Shown piece after piece: positions 42,668-50,059 of a stretch of 64,000 bases of DNA. The DNA is from Dasania phycosphaerae (lineage in GTDB: Bacteria; Pseudomonadota; Gammaproteobacteria; Pseudomonadales; Dasaniaceae). The DNA lies in the NCBI RefSeq assembly GCF_026891035.1, contig NZ_JAPTGG010000013.1, forward strand, positions 1 through 64,000. The letters run 5' to 3'. Below the pieces are notes generated by a model. The model saw only the letters and a list, made by a program, of their open reading frames with translations. It was not told where the DNA came from and searched no databases. How positions within the stretch are numbered: the first letter of the stretch is position 1; every line of letters starts with the position of its first letter. Both the position numbers and the translations under genes were made by a program.

Positions 42668-43492
42668 TCAGAAAAACGCGGCCTTTGTCTCTGTACGGAT
42701 AACCGTCAGATCAATCGGAGCGTCAATACATCCCATCGCAATTGCTAATGGCTTGATGCCAGTTACTGAGGTGTAGTGAGAAAGGTTATGCTGTCCGGCT
42801 ACGCCATCAACATATTCCTTCCAATCACCACTTGTCCGGTTACCAAACCATCCGTTGTGTTCAAACAACCCAATGGCATAGGAACGAACATAGTCCTCAA
42901 TGTCCGCAAACCTCTCAGGGAGAAGCTCACTTCCATCATTAGCAATCTGCATGATTTCCGTAGATAACGGAGAACCTGCAACATCATTTAGGTAACGGCG
43001 TAGACCAAACAACAACAGAAGGGCCAAAGGCCCCTCCGTGTAGTCAGCACCACCGCTCTTTTTTCCGGCATATAAAGCTTTGTAAGTCGGGAGCTGAATT
43101 AACCGCTCTAACTCCTCATTGCTATGCTCGGAAACCAGTTGAATAGTGATATTCAGATAGTCACGAATCACATTCACAGGAACCTGATTGGACACCCGGT
43201 ACCACAAGGCATCTGGTAACTCTTCGGATTCTTCAGTTGCCTGAAGAAAAGGAACAACCACGTTGTTTTCAACATCAATAGTGACGTTTTCCACTTCGCG
43301 ATAGCCCTTATCCAGCTTGCTTTGCATTAAAGCTGACCACGTTTTGTAGCCAACTTTCTTGCTTTGCAGCTTGGTTCCGCGTCTACCAAACCAAACGGTG
43401 TGCGAGTTATCCGCATTCGCTACTTTGTTGATAGCCCAGATCTTATCGGAGCTGCCATCCTGGTAATGAAGTACGACAAATTCATTGCTCAT
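42668..43492 (-). CDS. WGR-like domain protein
   Basis: A 274-residue protein. The first 80 residues look like a WGR domain (FVVLHYQDGSSDKIWAINKV, then TVWFGRRGTKLQSKKVGY), a DNA-end or nucleic-acid-sensing fold known from PARPs and defence proteins. The rest is helical with no known motif. Its ATG overlaps the CobS-like stop by 4 bp (ATGA), so it is an integral part of that module. It may recognise DNA for the AAA+/VWA machine; that is inference. Confidence 0.72.
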   Translation of the reverse strand: MSNEFVVLHYQDGSSDKIWAINKVANADNSHTVWFGRRGTKLQSKKVGYKTWSALMQSKLDKGYREVENVTIDVENNVVVPFLQATEESEELPDALWYRVSNQVPVNVIRDYLNITIQLVSEHSNEELERLIQLPTYKALYAGKKSGGADYTEGPLALLLLFGLRRYLNDVAGSPLSTEIMQIANDGSELLPERFADIEDYVRSYAIGLFEHNGWFGNRTSGDWKEYVDGVAGQHNLSHYTSVTGIKPLAIAMGCIDAPIDLTVIRTETKAAFF

Positions 43493-44454
43493 GCTGCCTC
43501 TCCCTGTTGCCAGGTTGAGCCAAACACGTCTCTAGCAATTTGCTCGATCGCAATCTTCTGTTCAGGTTCAGCCTTTGCAAGCAATGACTGATTCAAAGCA
43601 TAAGCGAGCGCGTTAGGCGCATTGCGAAACACCAGGGTTAACTTTGCCCATCGGCACAAGGCACGAGTAGACATCGTAATGGTCAACGGCGTAGCCGATT
43701 CCTCTCCACCAATGAACAGCCTCCGGATCTGGTTCGCAACGCGAATCATATTCCGACGGATTTCTTCGGGAAGTTCTGGTGTTTTCTTTTGGAGGATCAT
43801 CATTTCGACATCCTCGGTTGGATAATCAACTTCGACCACCCTGAATCGATCCATAAAGGCAATATCCAATTGGTTAACGCCTTGATACAGCCCGGTACTG
43901 TCTCCAGATCCCATGCTGTTGCCATTGGCAATGAATCGAAAGTTTTCATGTGCGCGAATCACCTCTCCTCCATTGGTTGCAATAACCAAGGGATGCCCTT
44001 CAAGGACATCATGCAGACCAGCAAGCTGACCAGGATCGGCACGGTCAATCTCGTTCAATATGAACAAGTGACCTTCACGCATGGCAACGGCTAAGGGTCC
44101 ATGCAGGAATTGCATGGTGCCGTTGACAAGTTTCCAGGTACCAACCAGATCATCAAATTCCATACGACTGTGAGCCGTGAAGGACTGAACTGGCCAGCAA
44201 AGCCGAGCGGCTACCTGGTAGGGCAAGGTTGTTTTACCGGCACCGTAGTGACCAGAGAAATACAAGCCATCGCCATCGGGGTCATCCAGAAAACTCAGGA
44301 TGTCGCGCAAGGTTTCCCGACGAAACACATAACCATCATCGCGGTTAGGCACATGAGGGTTCTGTGTGTCAGCAAAGCCTGCTGTGATGACCTCAGCGGG
44401 TACATCAAGGTTGAAAGTAGTGCGAACAGCTAAAGCTTGATCACGATGTGTCAT
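43489..44454 (-). CDS. CobS-like AAA+ (MoxR-type) ATPase
   Basis: A 321-residue AAA+ protein with Walker A FSGHYGAGKTTLPYQ near residue 75, Walker B HLFILNEIDRADPGQL near 130 (with Asn before Glu) and sensor 1 FRFIANGNSMGSGD. This matches the CobS/MoxR group. I chose the ATG at 44454 because AGGAG lies about 7 bases upstream; the longer frame covers a leader repeat. It probably drives the VWA partner encoded at 39794, with the WGR and DUF3150 proteins as adaptors. The module recurs in SXT/R391-like elements. Confidence 0.85.
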   Translation of the reverse strand: MTHRDQALAVRTTFNLDVPAEVITAGFADTQNPHVPNRDDGYVFRRETLRDILSFLDDPDGDGLYFSGHYGAGKTTLPYQVAARLCWPVQSFTAHSRMEFDDLVGTWKLVNGTMQFLHGPLAVAMREGHLFILNEIDRADPGQLAGLHDVLEGHPLVIATNGGEVIRAHENFRFIANGNSMGSGDSTGLYQGVNQLDIAFMDRFRVVEVDYPTEDVEMMILQKKTPELPEEIRRNMIRVANQIRRLFIGGEESATPLTITMSTRALCRWAKLTLVFRNAPNALAYALNQSLLAKAEPEQKIAIEQIARDVFGSTWQQGEAA

Positions 44455-44481
44455 GGATGTGCTCCTATTACATTGTGTTGA

Positions 44482-44565
44482 GGTATAAGTCACCCCAGCC
44501 AGAAGCACACCGACCACCCAGTAGGTGATGATGGCCTACTGGCGTGGTAAGACTTTAATGTTGAG
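44482..44565 (-). repeat. leader with stem-loop and two CTCAAC motifs, copy E
   Basis: Minus strand: CTCAAC at 44565-44560, then a CCAGTAGGCC/CCTACTGGG pairing (about 44514-44545), then CTCAAC again at 44482-44477 just before the CobS-like ribosome-binding site. Same general order as the other leaders but with a different stem sequence. Confidence 0.45.
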
Positions 44566-44640
44566 TAGGGATATACAGCCGCAGCCGTCGTGTCCGTTTC
44601 AATATCCGGAATAGACACTTATTTTGTCGTGCAAGCACGA

Positions 44641-44829
44641 TCAAAATTCTGTGAAGACGATTTCGCCTTTCTTATAGCCACTCCGTTTCCAGAATGGACA
44701 TAAGGAAGGCAGATACACAACGTATCCGCCTCGCCTCACATAGAGTAGTAAGGCGCAATACAAGATGCAGATTCTGATGACAGACTGCATCTCTATGCAT
44801 GTATTGCCCACTTCCTTCGGAGCCGCCAT
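44641..44829 (-). CDS. possible small membrane protein (doubtful)
   Basis: A 62-codon open frame beginning MAAPKEVGNTCIEMQSV, with a hydrophobic stretch IRICILYCALLLYV and a basic end. Its start overlaps the last bases of the upstream gene. It may start at the internal ATG at 44790. The composition is Cys-rich and atypical, and there is no support from context. It is listed only because the 300-bp interval is otherwise empty. Confidence 0.3.
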   Translation of the reverse strand: MAAPKEVGNTCIEMQSVIRICILYCALLLYVRRGGYVVYLPSLCPFWKRSGYKKGEIVFTEF

Positions 44830-45083
44830 TAAGCAGCCGACCGAAATATGAAACCATTCTCTGTGCTGTAGATTGCTTCAATGATTTCATCTTTAGCAAC
44901 TTTCATCTGATAGTCGTGATAGATACATATTCCATGACGCTTTGTGCGCACCACGGTCATATGGCAACCGCCGCATTCTGACATTTTGTCGGCTTGCGCG
45001 ATCGCAACCGAAACGGCGGATTCTATTCGAGCACCAGCAACTGATTGCTGTACTTGTTCTTCAGTCATTACGAAATGTGTCAT
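44829..45083 (-). CDS. hypothetical protein (paralogue of the gene at 49284)
   Basis: An 84-residue protein. The C-terminal part EIIEAIYSTENGFIFRSAA resembles DIAEIVYDTDHGYSFKTSSN of the 78-residue protein at 49284-49520, and both begin with an amphipathic helix (ARIESAVSVAIAQADKMSE). A CGGC motif and a later Cys are present. The pair probably arose by duplication inside the element. AGGAG precedes the ATG. Function unknown. Confidence 0.65.
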   Translation of the reverse strand: MTHFVMTEEQVQQSVAGARIESAVSVAIAQADKMSECGGCHMTVVRTKRHGICIYHDYQMKVAKDEIIEAIYSTENGFIFRSAA

Positions 45084-45120
45084 AGCGAATCTCCTAAATT
45101 TGATTGAATTTGAAGCCCAC

Positions 45121-45301
45121 AGGCTCCCTAAAACGCTCTCAGCGAAAACGCTTTAGGGAAGCCTGCGAACCTCGCCTCCAATCAGGAGTACCCGCTATGT
45201 TTGGCTCCCTTGCTTACGGGCAAGCAAGCCGGAATTCTTGTCTGGTGTCCGATGGTGGACAAGTCAAATATTTGTACCCTGGGGCTACAAGCTCCCCAGG
45301 G
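45121..45301. other. run of four strong hairpins between the exonuclease and a small gene
   Basis: This 239-bp non-coding interval (45084-45322) contains four consecutive inverted repeats. They are AGGCTCCCTAAA/TTTAGGGAAGCCT (45121-45164), GGCT-CTTGC/GCAAG-AGCC (45203-45230), CTTGTC/GACAAG (45237-45263) and CCCTGGGG/CCCCAGGG (45277-45301). The last resembles the recurrent leader stems and could terminate or regulate. So much structure suggests a structured 5' leader for the gene at 45083, a small RNA, or a transfer/replication site. I see no reading frame worth calling in it. Confidence 0.55.
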
Positions 45302-45322
45302 CATCACACTTAAATTCACATA

Positions 45323-46327
45323 TCAGAAGTAAGCAGATTTCACCGTAGTCACAACCTCACCAACATCCGTATTAACGAGTTCATCTTCAGACCTGCTGAA
45401 GCGAGACTCCTCACGAGACGCTTTGCGGTAGGACTCCAGTTCATCGGTTAGGTCTTTATCTGGGAACGTGTCCTTCAGATAAGAGCCATAATCGATACTG
45501 CCCTTCTTCATGAATCGGGTAACTTTCACGCCACCAATGTCCGCCTGCATAAACGGACCCATCAACGTGATCATTGCCTTCTGAATCCCCTTCTGCTCTT
45601 TTTCAAGAACTTTCAGTTCATCTTTAAGTGCTTGTATGCGATGGTGCTGCGTGCGCCATGCATCAGCATACGCATCCCACTTGAACTGCTGATCTCCAGA
45701 TTCCGGTATATACCAGTCTCTTTCAGGATCAGGCTCAGGGGGCGTATTGGTTACTACGTGCTCCCAAAAGAGCTTTGCCGCCTCAAGGATTTCATTCTCC
45801 CTTTCAGGTGTTAACGTGACAGAAAAATCCAGGTCCTGACCGCCTTCTTTGTAAAAAATCAGGCGACCGGTTGTCGTCCCAGCAACGGTACATTGAGCAT
45901 GGACTTGCGCCTCATACAATTTGTACGTACTGGACTCGACACCTTTCTTTTCGATGTCATCCCACACCGATTCACTGGGGGCCTTGAACTCAAATGGTTG
46001 CATTGCTGAATCAAGCCCATCAAAGCTCGCACGCAACACATCCCATCGAGCGCATTCCCCACAGAGCGGAAGCAGAACCTCACCATAACGACCTTCGGCC
46101 AATTGGCGAGCTTCATCTTCAAGGCGAACACCACGTTTTACATTGGGGTTGTTGGATATATCAGGAGCATTAATACGCCCGACTTTTTCCGCCCAAAGTT
46201 GCCAACGTGTCTTGTATGGACTGAGCCCAAGGATGATCGGAATATCCGATGCCGTAACTCCCTTAGACCGCCATTGCAACCACTCGTCTGAACGCTGATT
46301 AAGATCAACTACTTTCATATTTGACAT
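45323..46327 (-). CDS. exo: YqaJ/lambda-type alkaline exonuclease
   Basis: A 334-residue YqaJ-family (lambda Exo-like) nuclease. The N-terminus RSDEWLQWRSKGVTASDIPI-ILG is the characteristic start. The catalytic PD-(D/E)XK residues appear as Asp in SFDGLDSAMQ and Glu-Lys in PFEFKAPSE, with Gln in YEAQVHAQCTV. It degrades 5' ends of double-stranded DNA to make 3' tails for the RecT annealase at 46832. Together they form a Red-like recombination pair, as on SXT/R391 elements, which use it to generate hybrid elements. AGAGGAA precedes the ATG at 46327. Confidence 0.88.
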   Translation of the reverse strand: MSNMKVVDLNQRSDEWLQWRSKGVTASDIPIILGLSPYKTRWQLWAEKVGRINAPDISNNPNVKRGVRLEDEARQLAEGRYGEVLLPLCGECARWDVLRASFDGLDSAMQPFEFKAPSESVWDDIEKKGVESSTYKLYEAQVHAQCTVAGTTTGRLIFYKEGGQDLDFSVTLTPERENEILEAAKLFWEHVVTNTPPEPDPERDWYIPESGDQQFKWDAYADAWRTQHHRIQALKDELKVLEKEQKGIQKAMITLMGPFMQADIGGVKVTRFMKKGSIDYGSYLKDTFPDKDLTDELESYRKASREESRFSRSEDELVNTDVGEVVTTVKSAYF

Positions 46328-46342
46328 TACTGATTCCTCTAA

Positions 46343-46393
46343 ATAGAGGTAATGCCATCTCCACTGGAGTAAGCATTACCCCAGTGGGTTGAG
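46343..46393 (-). repeat. recurrent stem-loop leader with CTCAAC, copy G
   Basis: Minus strand: CTCAACCCACTGGGGTAATG, then CTTACTCCAGTGGAGATGGC. CCACTGG pairs with CCAGTGG. It lies between the 46411 gene stop and the exonuclease start. It is close to identical over about 45 bases to copy H at 46774-46819, showing that this is a true repeat family. Confidence 0.65.
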
Positions 46394-46410
46394 TGATAGA
46401 TTGGTTAATC

Positions 46411-46752
46411 TCAGGCTGTTAAGGCTTGAGACTGAAGAGCTTTTGTCAGTGTTTTGGTTGAAGCACTGTCAGGTGTACTGCTGACCAGTTGACGACACAG
46501 TTGTGCGAACAGGTTTGCGTAAAGCTCTGTGGGTAAATCAGCTACCGGGAAAGAAGGGCTTTGGTTCGCTCGCGCTTGCTCAGCCTTATAAATTCCGATG
46601 ACACACCAGTAATCCGCTTTATCAGCTTCAGTATCTGGAATGTGCTGACCAGCGTGGACAGGGCAGATTTTGAAGGACTCAAAATCACGAAGCTGATCCA
46701 CATTGTTGAAGTAGAACAGAGTTGTTCTGTAGTTAGAGTTGGAAGTGATCAT
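46411..46752 (-). CDS. hypothetical protein between exonuclease and RecT
   Basis: A 113-residue protein starting MITSNSNYRTTLFYFNNVDQ; AAGGAA lies close upstream, and the longer frame would start inside the leader. It has no recognised domain, with an N-terminal region that looks like a small alpha/beta unit (FYFNNVDQLRDFESFKI) and a C-terminal helical part (LFAQLCRQLV). It is located between the two Red-like genes, so it may modulate recombination, but that is only context. Confidence 0.62.
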   Translation of the reverse strand: MITSNSNYRTTLFYFNNVDQLRDFESFKICPVHAGQHIPDTEADKADYWCVIGIYKAEQARANQSPSFPVADLPTELYANLFAQLCRQLVSSTPDSASTKTLTKALQSQALTA

Positions 46753-46773
46753 TGCTATTCCTTGTAAAAAAAG

Positions 46774-46819
46774 GGGCAATGCACCTCCACTGGAGTAAGC
46801 ATCACCCCAGCAGGTTGAG
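46774..46819 (-). repeat. recurrent stem-loop leader with CTCAAC, copy H
   Basis: Minus strand: CTCAACCTGCTGGGGTGATG, then CTTACTCCAGTGGAGGTGCA. It lies between the RecT stop and the gene starting at 46752. It matches copy G at most positions and changes CCACTGG to CTGCTGG, while CCAGTGG is kept. Confidence 0.65.
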
Positions 46820-46831
46820 TGTTAGTTGAAA

Positions 46832-47803
46832 TTAGGCGTTAACGATTTTCTGCTCGTGCATTTTCGCTTCAGACTGAGCCTTGGCCTTATCCAGTTCGCT
46901 ATATGCAAAAGACAGTTCAGCAGGATTCTTGATCCGGCTTTCCATTAACTCCCGACACGCTTCAAAAGCATTTTGCTTAACCGCACGGTCTACCAGTTGT
47001 TTCACGGTATTCTGTACAGTAAGCGGCACTTCATCACGACTCGGCGGAGGCGGTAACATTCCTACGGTTGCCATATCTTTCGACAGGACGGCGAGGCCTT
47101 CTCCATTTTCCTCATTGAGGATCTGAAGGGCTTTAGCCAGTCGAGGCGTAGACTTGGGCCACCATTTGGAAGCTCGCTTCACTACCGATTTCAGTTGCAT
47201 CTGATCTTCCCAATCGACCCAAGGACCAAGACCTTTCTTGAAGGCCTCTGAGACATCCCGAATCTTGTCCATGTCCGCTTTGGACATAGGCTCGACCAGG
47301 ACACCCCCAGAAGGAAGTTCCGCGATACAGTAACCACCTCGAACGGCTCCTCTTTCCGTAGAAAAAGGGTCGCAAAAGTGGTCTGGTTTCTCGGCTGGAC
47401 CTTTGTAGGTGAACTGATCTTTCTCATAGACAAGTTCAGCTTTGGCCCAGCGAATTGCACCCGTTTCAACACCGATAGTGATTAATCCCCGGTAGGAGAT
47501 GTCGAGCATCACTTTCGGGTCTTCGTTCTTGCGTAATCGTCGCGGTACCAGATAGGCCAGACCCTGGTTAGGGTTCAGCGTCAATCCGACTGCCGCTACG
47601 TTGTACATCGCCAGGCGAAGACTCGATGGGTTTTTCTTGGCGACATCCAGCAAGTAGCTGTTATTCATCAAGAGTTGGGTGGCAAAGATCTGCTCCTGAA
47701 AGAAGTCCAGACCGGAACCAGAGAATTTGTCCTTGGCGGACTCAATTGCCTGGTGCCATTGGTTAGTGGGCTTTTGCGCCACTTGGTTTTGCGGTTGATT
47801 CAT
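46832..47803 (-). CDS. bet: RecT-family single-strand annealing protein
   Basis: A 323-residue RecT/Bet-type annealase. Typical features are FQEQIFATQLLMNNSYLL, the core NVAAVGLTLNPNQGLAYLVP and VMLDISYRGLITIG with Gly-rich turns. It anneals complementary single strands generated by the exonuclease at 45323, with SSB at 48450. On SXT/R391 elements this trio drives element recombination. The ATG at 47803 has GGAGC upstream and CTCAAC at 47829-47824. The C-terminal tail is charged, as in RecT proteins. Confidence 0.9.
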   Translation of the reverse strand: MNQPQNQVAQKPTNQWHQAIESAKDKFSGSGLDFFQEQIFATQLLMNNSYLLDVAKKNPSSLRLAMYNVAAVGLTLNPNQGLAYLVPRRLRKNEDPKVMLDISYRGLITIGVETGAIRWAKAELVYEKDQFTYKGPAEKPDHFCDPFSTERGAVRGGYCIAELPSGGVLVEPMSKADMDKIRDVSEAFKKGLGPWVDWEDQMQLKSVVKRASKWWPKSTPRLAKALQILNEENGEGLAVLSKDMATVGMLPPPPSRDEVPLTVQNTVKQLVDRAVKQNAFEACRELMESRIKNPAELSFAYSELDKAKAQSEAKMHEQKIVNA

Positions 47804-47865
47804 AGGATTGCTCCAGGTTGCTAGTTGAGTATGTGAGGTATAATGACCCCAGGAGGTATTGAGAT

Positions 47866-48186
47866 ATGCAAACCCAAGACTACATCGTGGATGACCAAGG
47901 TAATTTCAGGTTTACAAGGGTTGGTCTCGACAATCAGGCTCCGTTACTGGCAAAAGCCGGCATCGATGCCAAAGCTATCAAGACGTATGCGGAGTACATC
48001 CAGGCAAGACAGGCGGCGAGCCCGTACTTTATGGAGTATCTGCAAGAGGAGACCGATAAACGATTGAAAGGCAAGCCTGACACATTAGAGTGGCAAGCAA
48101 TACGATCCATCGCTTTTGGTACTCCAGAAGAGCAAGACCAGTTGCTCGAAAAGTTAAAACGCAAACAAAGCTTTAAGCTTGTTTAG
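47866..48186 (+). CDS. hypothetical protein, plus strand within the minus-strand block
   Basis: A 106-residue soluble protein (MQTQDYIVDDQGNFRFTRVG) with a strong AGGAGGT ribosome-binding site, divergent from RecT. It is helical in its second half (AIRSIAFGTPEEQDQLLEKL, KRKQSFKLV). Its end overlaps the end of the convergent gene at 48173 by 14 bp. Not recognised; its orientation against the block suggests independent regulation, for example an antitoxin-like or regulatory gene. Confidence 0.65.
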   Translation: MQTQDYIVDDQGNFRFTRVGLDNQAPLLAKAGIDAKAIKTYAEYIQARQAASPYFMEYLQEETDKRLKGKPDTLEWQAIRSIAFGTPEEQDQLLEKLKRKQSFKLV

Positions 48187-48364
48187 CTTCTCTTCGGGCA
48201 TTAATTTCTTCGATGATTTTGGCGCGAAGCCATTTCAACGATGAAACCTGTTCTTTGTCGGTGAGCATACTGAGCATATCTTTCGACGTGTTCAGCATGT
48301 GCTGAAGTTGTTCATCGCTCGCTGTTTCCAGCCAGAAATAAACCTCTTTTCGTGAAAAGCCCAT
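48173..48364 (-). CDS. small hypothetical protein
   Basis: A 63-residue helical protein (MGFSRKEVYFWLETASDEQL onward, ending RREAKQA). I chose the ATG at 48364, where GGAGA lies 6 bases upstream; the ATG at 48370 would have no spacer. Its charged helices suggest a small regulator or adaptor. Convergent with the 106-residue gene. A leader with a CCCTGATGGGGA/TTCCCCTACAGGG stem (48383-48425) precedes it. Confidence 0.6.
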   Translation of the reverse strand: MGFSRKEVYFWLETASDEQLQHMLNTSKDMLSMLTDKEQVSSLKWLRAKIIEEINARREAKQA

Positions 48365-48382
48365 AGTCATTCTCCATAGAGA

Positions 48383-48425
48383 AAATGATGGGGCTTACCC
48401 TGTAGGGGAAAGTCCCCATCAGGGT
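48383..48425 (-). repeat. recurrent stem-loop leader, copy I
   Basis: Minus strand: CACCCTGATGGGGACTTTCC followed by CCTACAGGGTAAGCCCCATC, which gives two overlapping pairings (CCCTG/CAGGG and GATGGGG/CCCCATC). It lies between the SSB stop and the gene at 48364. No CTCAAC here, but the stem architecture matches copies B and D. Confidence 0.5.
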
Positions 48426-48449
48426 GAAACAAGCTTTAAATCAGTTCAT

Positions 48450-48923
48450 TCAGAAAGGAATGTCCATGTCATCGAACGAGTCGAATGATGGTCCCTGAGC
48501 CATGAACTCCTGACCGGCAGCTTGTGCCATTGGTTGTGACGGTTGTCGCTGAGGAGCCTGCTGTTGTGCAGGTGCAGCTTGACCATCTCGGTTGTAGTAG
48601 CGAGGCAGTTTCTTCGGAAAATCATTCACCACAATTTCAGTGGTATAACGATCGGTACCACTTTGATCCTGCCATTTGCGTGTGCGCAGTTCGCCTTCTA
48701 CTTGAATGAGATCTCCAGGCTCAAGCTTGTTGTTCACATGCTCGGCGCACTGGTTGAATGAGACCAAACGGTGCCATTCAGTATGCTCATTCCAATCGCC
48801 AGTTTGCTTGTCCTTGAAGGACTTCGTTGTTGCCAACGAGTATTGCGCGACCGGCTTTTGTGTTTTGGTGTAACCCAATTGCTTTTGACCTACACGGCCA
48901 ATAAGAATGACTTTCTGATACAT
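48450..48923 (-). CDS. ssb: single-stranded DNA-binding protein
   Basis: A 157-residue SSB with a complete OB fold (YQKVILIGRVGQKQLGYTKT, QYSLATTKSFKDKQTGDWNE, TEWHRLVSFNQCAEHV, GDLIQVEGELRTRKWQDQSG). A Gln/Pro-rich linker leads to the canonical acidic tip SFDDMDIPF that recruits partner proteins. I chose the ATG at 48923 (MYQKVILIGRV); the longer frame adds residues foreign to SSBs. It protects single strands during element transfer and Red-type recombination with RecT and Exo. Confidence 0.94.
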   Translation of the reverse strand: MYQKVILIGRVGQKQLGYTKTQKPVAQYSLATTKSFKDKQTGDWNEHTEWHRLVSFNQCAEHVNNKLEPGDLIQVEGELRTRKWQDQSGTDRYTTEIVVNDFPKKLPRYYNRDGQAAPAQQQAPQRQPSQPMAQAAGQEFMAQGPSFDSFDDMDIPF

Positions 48924-48933
48924 GATGTATCTC

Positions 48934-49272
48934 CTATTTAGTCTGTTGTGGAGGATGTTCAATCAGTACAGGTTGGCGCTTTCCTGATTGAAGGAGGTTG
49001 TTGTTACGCATGTGCTGAAGTTCCAGCGGTGTAACAGCGAAGATCGGCTTGATCGTGACTTCTTGAGGCTTGTTCTTCATCAATCGCTTGATGAGGTGTT
49101 TGCCTGCAAAGCAGATCAACTTGAAAGCTATCTTGAAAGGCAGCTTTACCAATTTACCGGAGGCTTCCAGAGCTTTATCGCCTACGCGAAATCCAAACTC
49201 TATGGCCTGCATGGCAATAACCGACCCAAAGAAGAAAACAAACAGCGCTATGCAAAGCATAATAAGTTCCAT
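48934..49272 (-). CDS. small membrane protein
   Basis: A 112-residue protein with one N-terminal transmembrane helix (MELIMLCIALFVFFFGSVIA), a second amphipathic stretch (LPFKIAFKLICFAGKHLI) and a basic cytosolic tail ending HPPQQTK. Not recognised. It ends 10 bp before the ssb start and begins 11 bp after the 78-residue gene, so the three are probably co-transcribed. Confidence 0.65.
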   Translation of the reverse strand: MELIMLCIALFVFFFGSVIAMQAIEFGFRVGDKALEASGKLVKLPFKIAFKLICFAGKHLIKRLMKNKPQEVTIKPIFAVTPLELQHMRNNNLLQSGKRQPVLIEHPPQQTK

Positions 49273-49283
49273 TTGTTGTCCCC

Positions 49284-49520
49284 TTAGTTTGATGAAGTTT
49301 TGAAGCTATAACCGTGGTCCGTGTCGTACACGATCTCGGCAATATCATCCCTCATCAGAACAGAGAATTCCGGCAGAACCAGAACATCACCTGCTGTAGT
49401 TACGCACACTTTGAAATTGCCCATATGAGCTTTTTCATTTGCTTTTTCGATAGCCTGCTGAACATCGTTCTTAGGACTTCCGGAAAGCTGCTGATGCGCA
49501 TTGAAATCGAAGTTATACAT
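49284..49520 (-). CDS. hypothetical protein (paralogue of the gene at 44829)
   Basis: A 78-residue protein. I chose the ATG at 49520 (MYNFDFNAHQQLSGSPKN), with GGAGA upstream. The C-terminal DIAEIVYDTDHGYSFKTSSN resembles EIIEAIYSTENGFIFRSAA of the 84-residue protein at 44829-45083, and both have a helix before a strand-rich tail. CTCAAC lies at 49546-49541 upstream. First gene of the minus-strand element block. Confidence 0.65.
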   Translation of the reverse strand: MYNFDFNAHQQLSGSPKNDVQQAIEKANEKAHMGNFKVCVTTAGDVLVLPEFSVLMRDDIAEIVYDTDHGYSFKTSSN

Positions 49521-50059
49521 AATGTGTCTCCAATTATTTGGTTGAGTATTTAGCCAAAACGCCGCAGCGTTCGTACCCGTTTCATGGCTAGATTGGGGGT
49601 ACTTATCAGGTGCCATTGTCAAAACAACAACAGCAACAAGATTCGGAGACACACGAAGGTGGTTTAGGGCTGTTCTCTATGGACGTGCAGAGAACACGCC
49701 TAAACGCCCTGGAAAAAGGTGTGAAACGAAATAGTTGGAGTAAAAGGTGAAAACCTTGAAGGTAAAATGCTTGGAGCTTTAGGAGGTAGACTTGATGTTG
49801 ATACAGCCGTAAATGCTACGGCAGAGGAAGGTTGTTCAGTTGGAGCCAAGCTTTTCAGCTCGGTGCCGTCTATGTGACTCGATAAGGCACCTTTGATTGA
49901 AATATGGACGCTATACGACCACACGATAAAAGTTACATCAAATATCCACTCTTCGCAAGGCTTTAAAGGGACCCCGCCCTTTGACCCATTTATTGCGGCA
50001 TTTGAGTCCTCTTCTCGTTATGTTGAACATCAATAATTATTTATTTAGTGGTGTTTTAT
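49521..50059. other. intergenic region, no gene supported
   Basis: This 540-bp stretch has no gene I can defend. A 44-codon plus-strand frame from a TTG at 49616 (LSKQQQQQDSETHEGG) ends at 49750. A second open stretch in another frame (NLEGKMLGALGGRLDVDTAV onward) ends near 49877. Both look mildly protein-like and might be parts of one decayed gene. It should contain the promoter for the minus-strand block starting at 49520. Confidence 0.4.

Noticed and set aside
39794..44454. Cobaltochelatase function for the CobS/CobT-like pair
   Set aside because: No CobN or cobalamin gene is nearby, and the partners (WGR, DUF3150) and DNA-processing neighbours point to a mobile-element role.
49700..49924. 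Minus-strand 74-codon frame in the 49.5-50 kb gap
   Set aside because: Ser/Pro-rich composition without ribosome-binding site; the opposite strand looks more protein-like.
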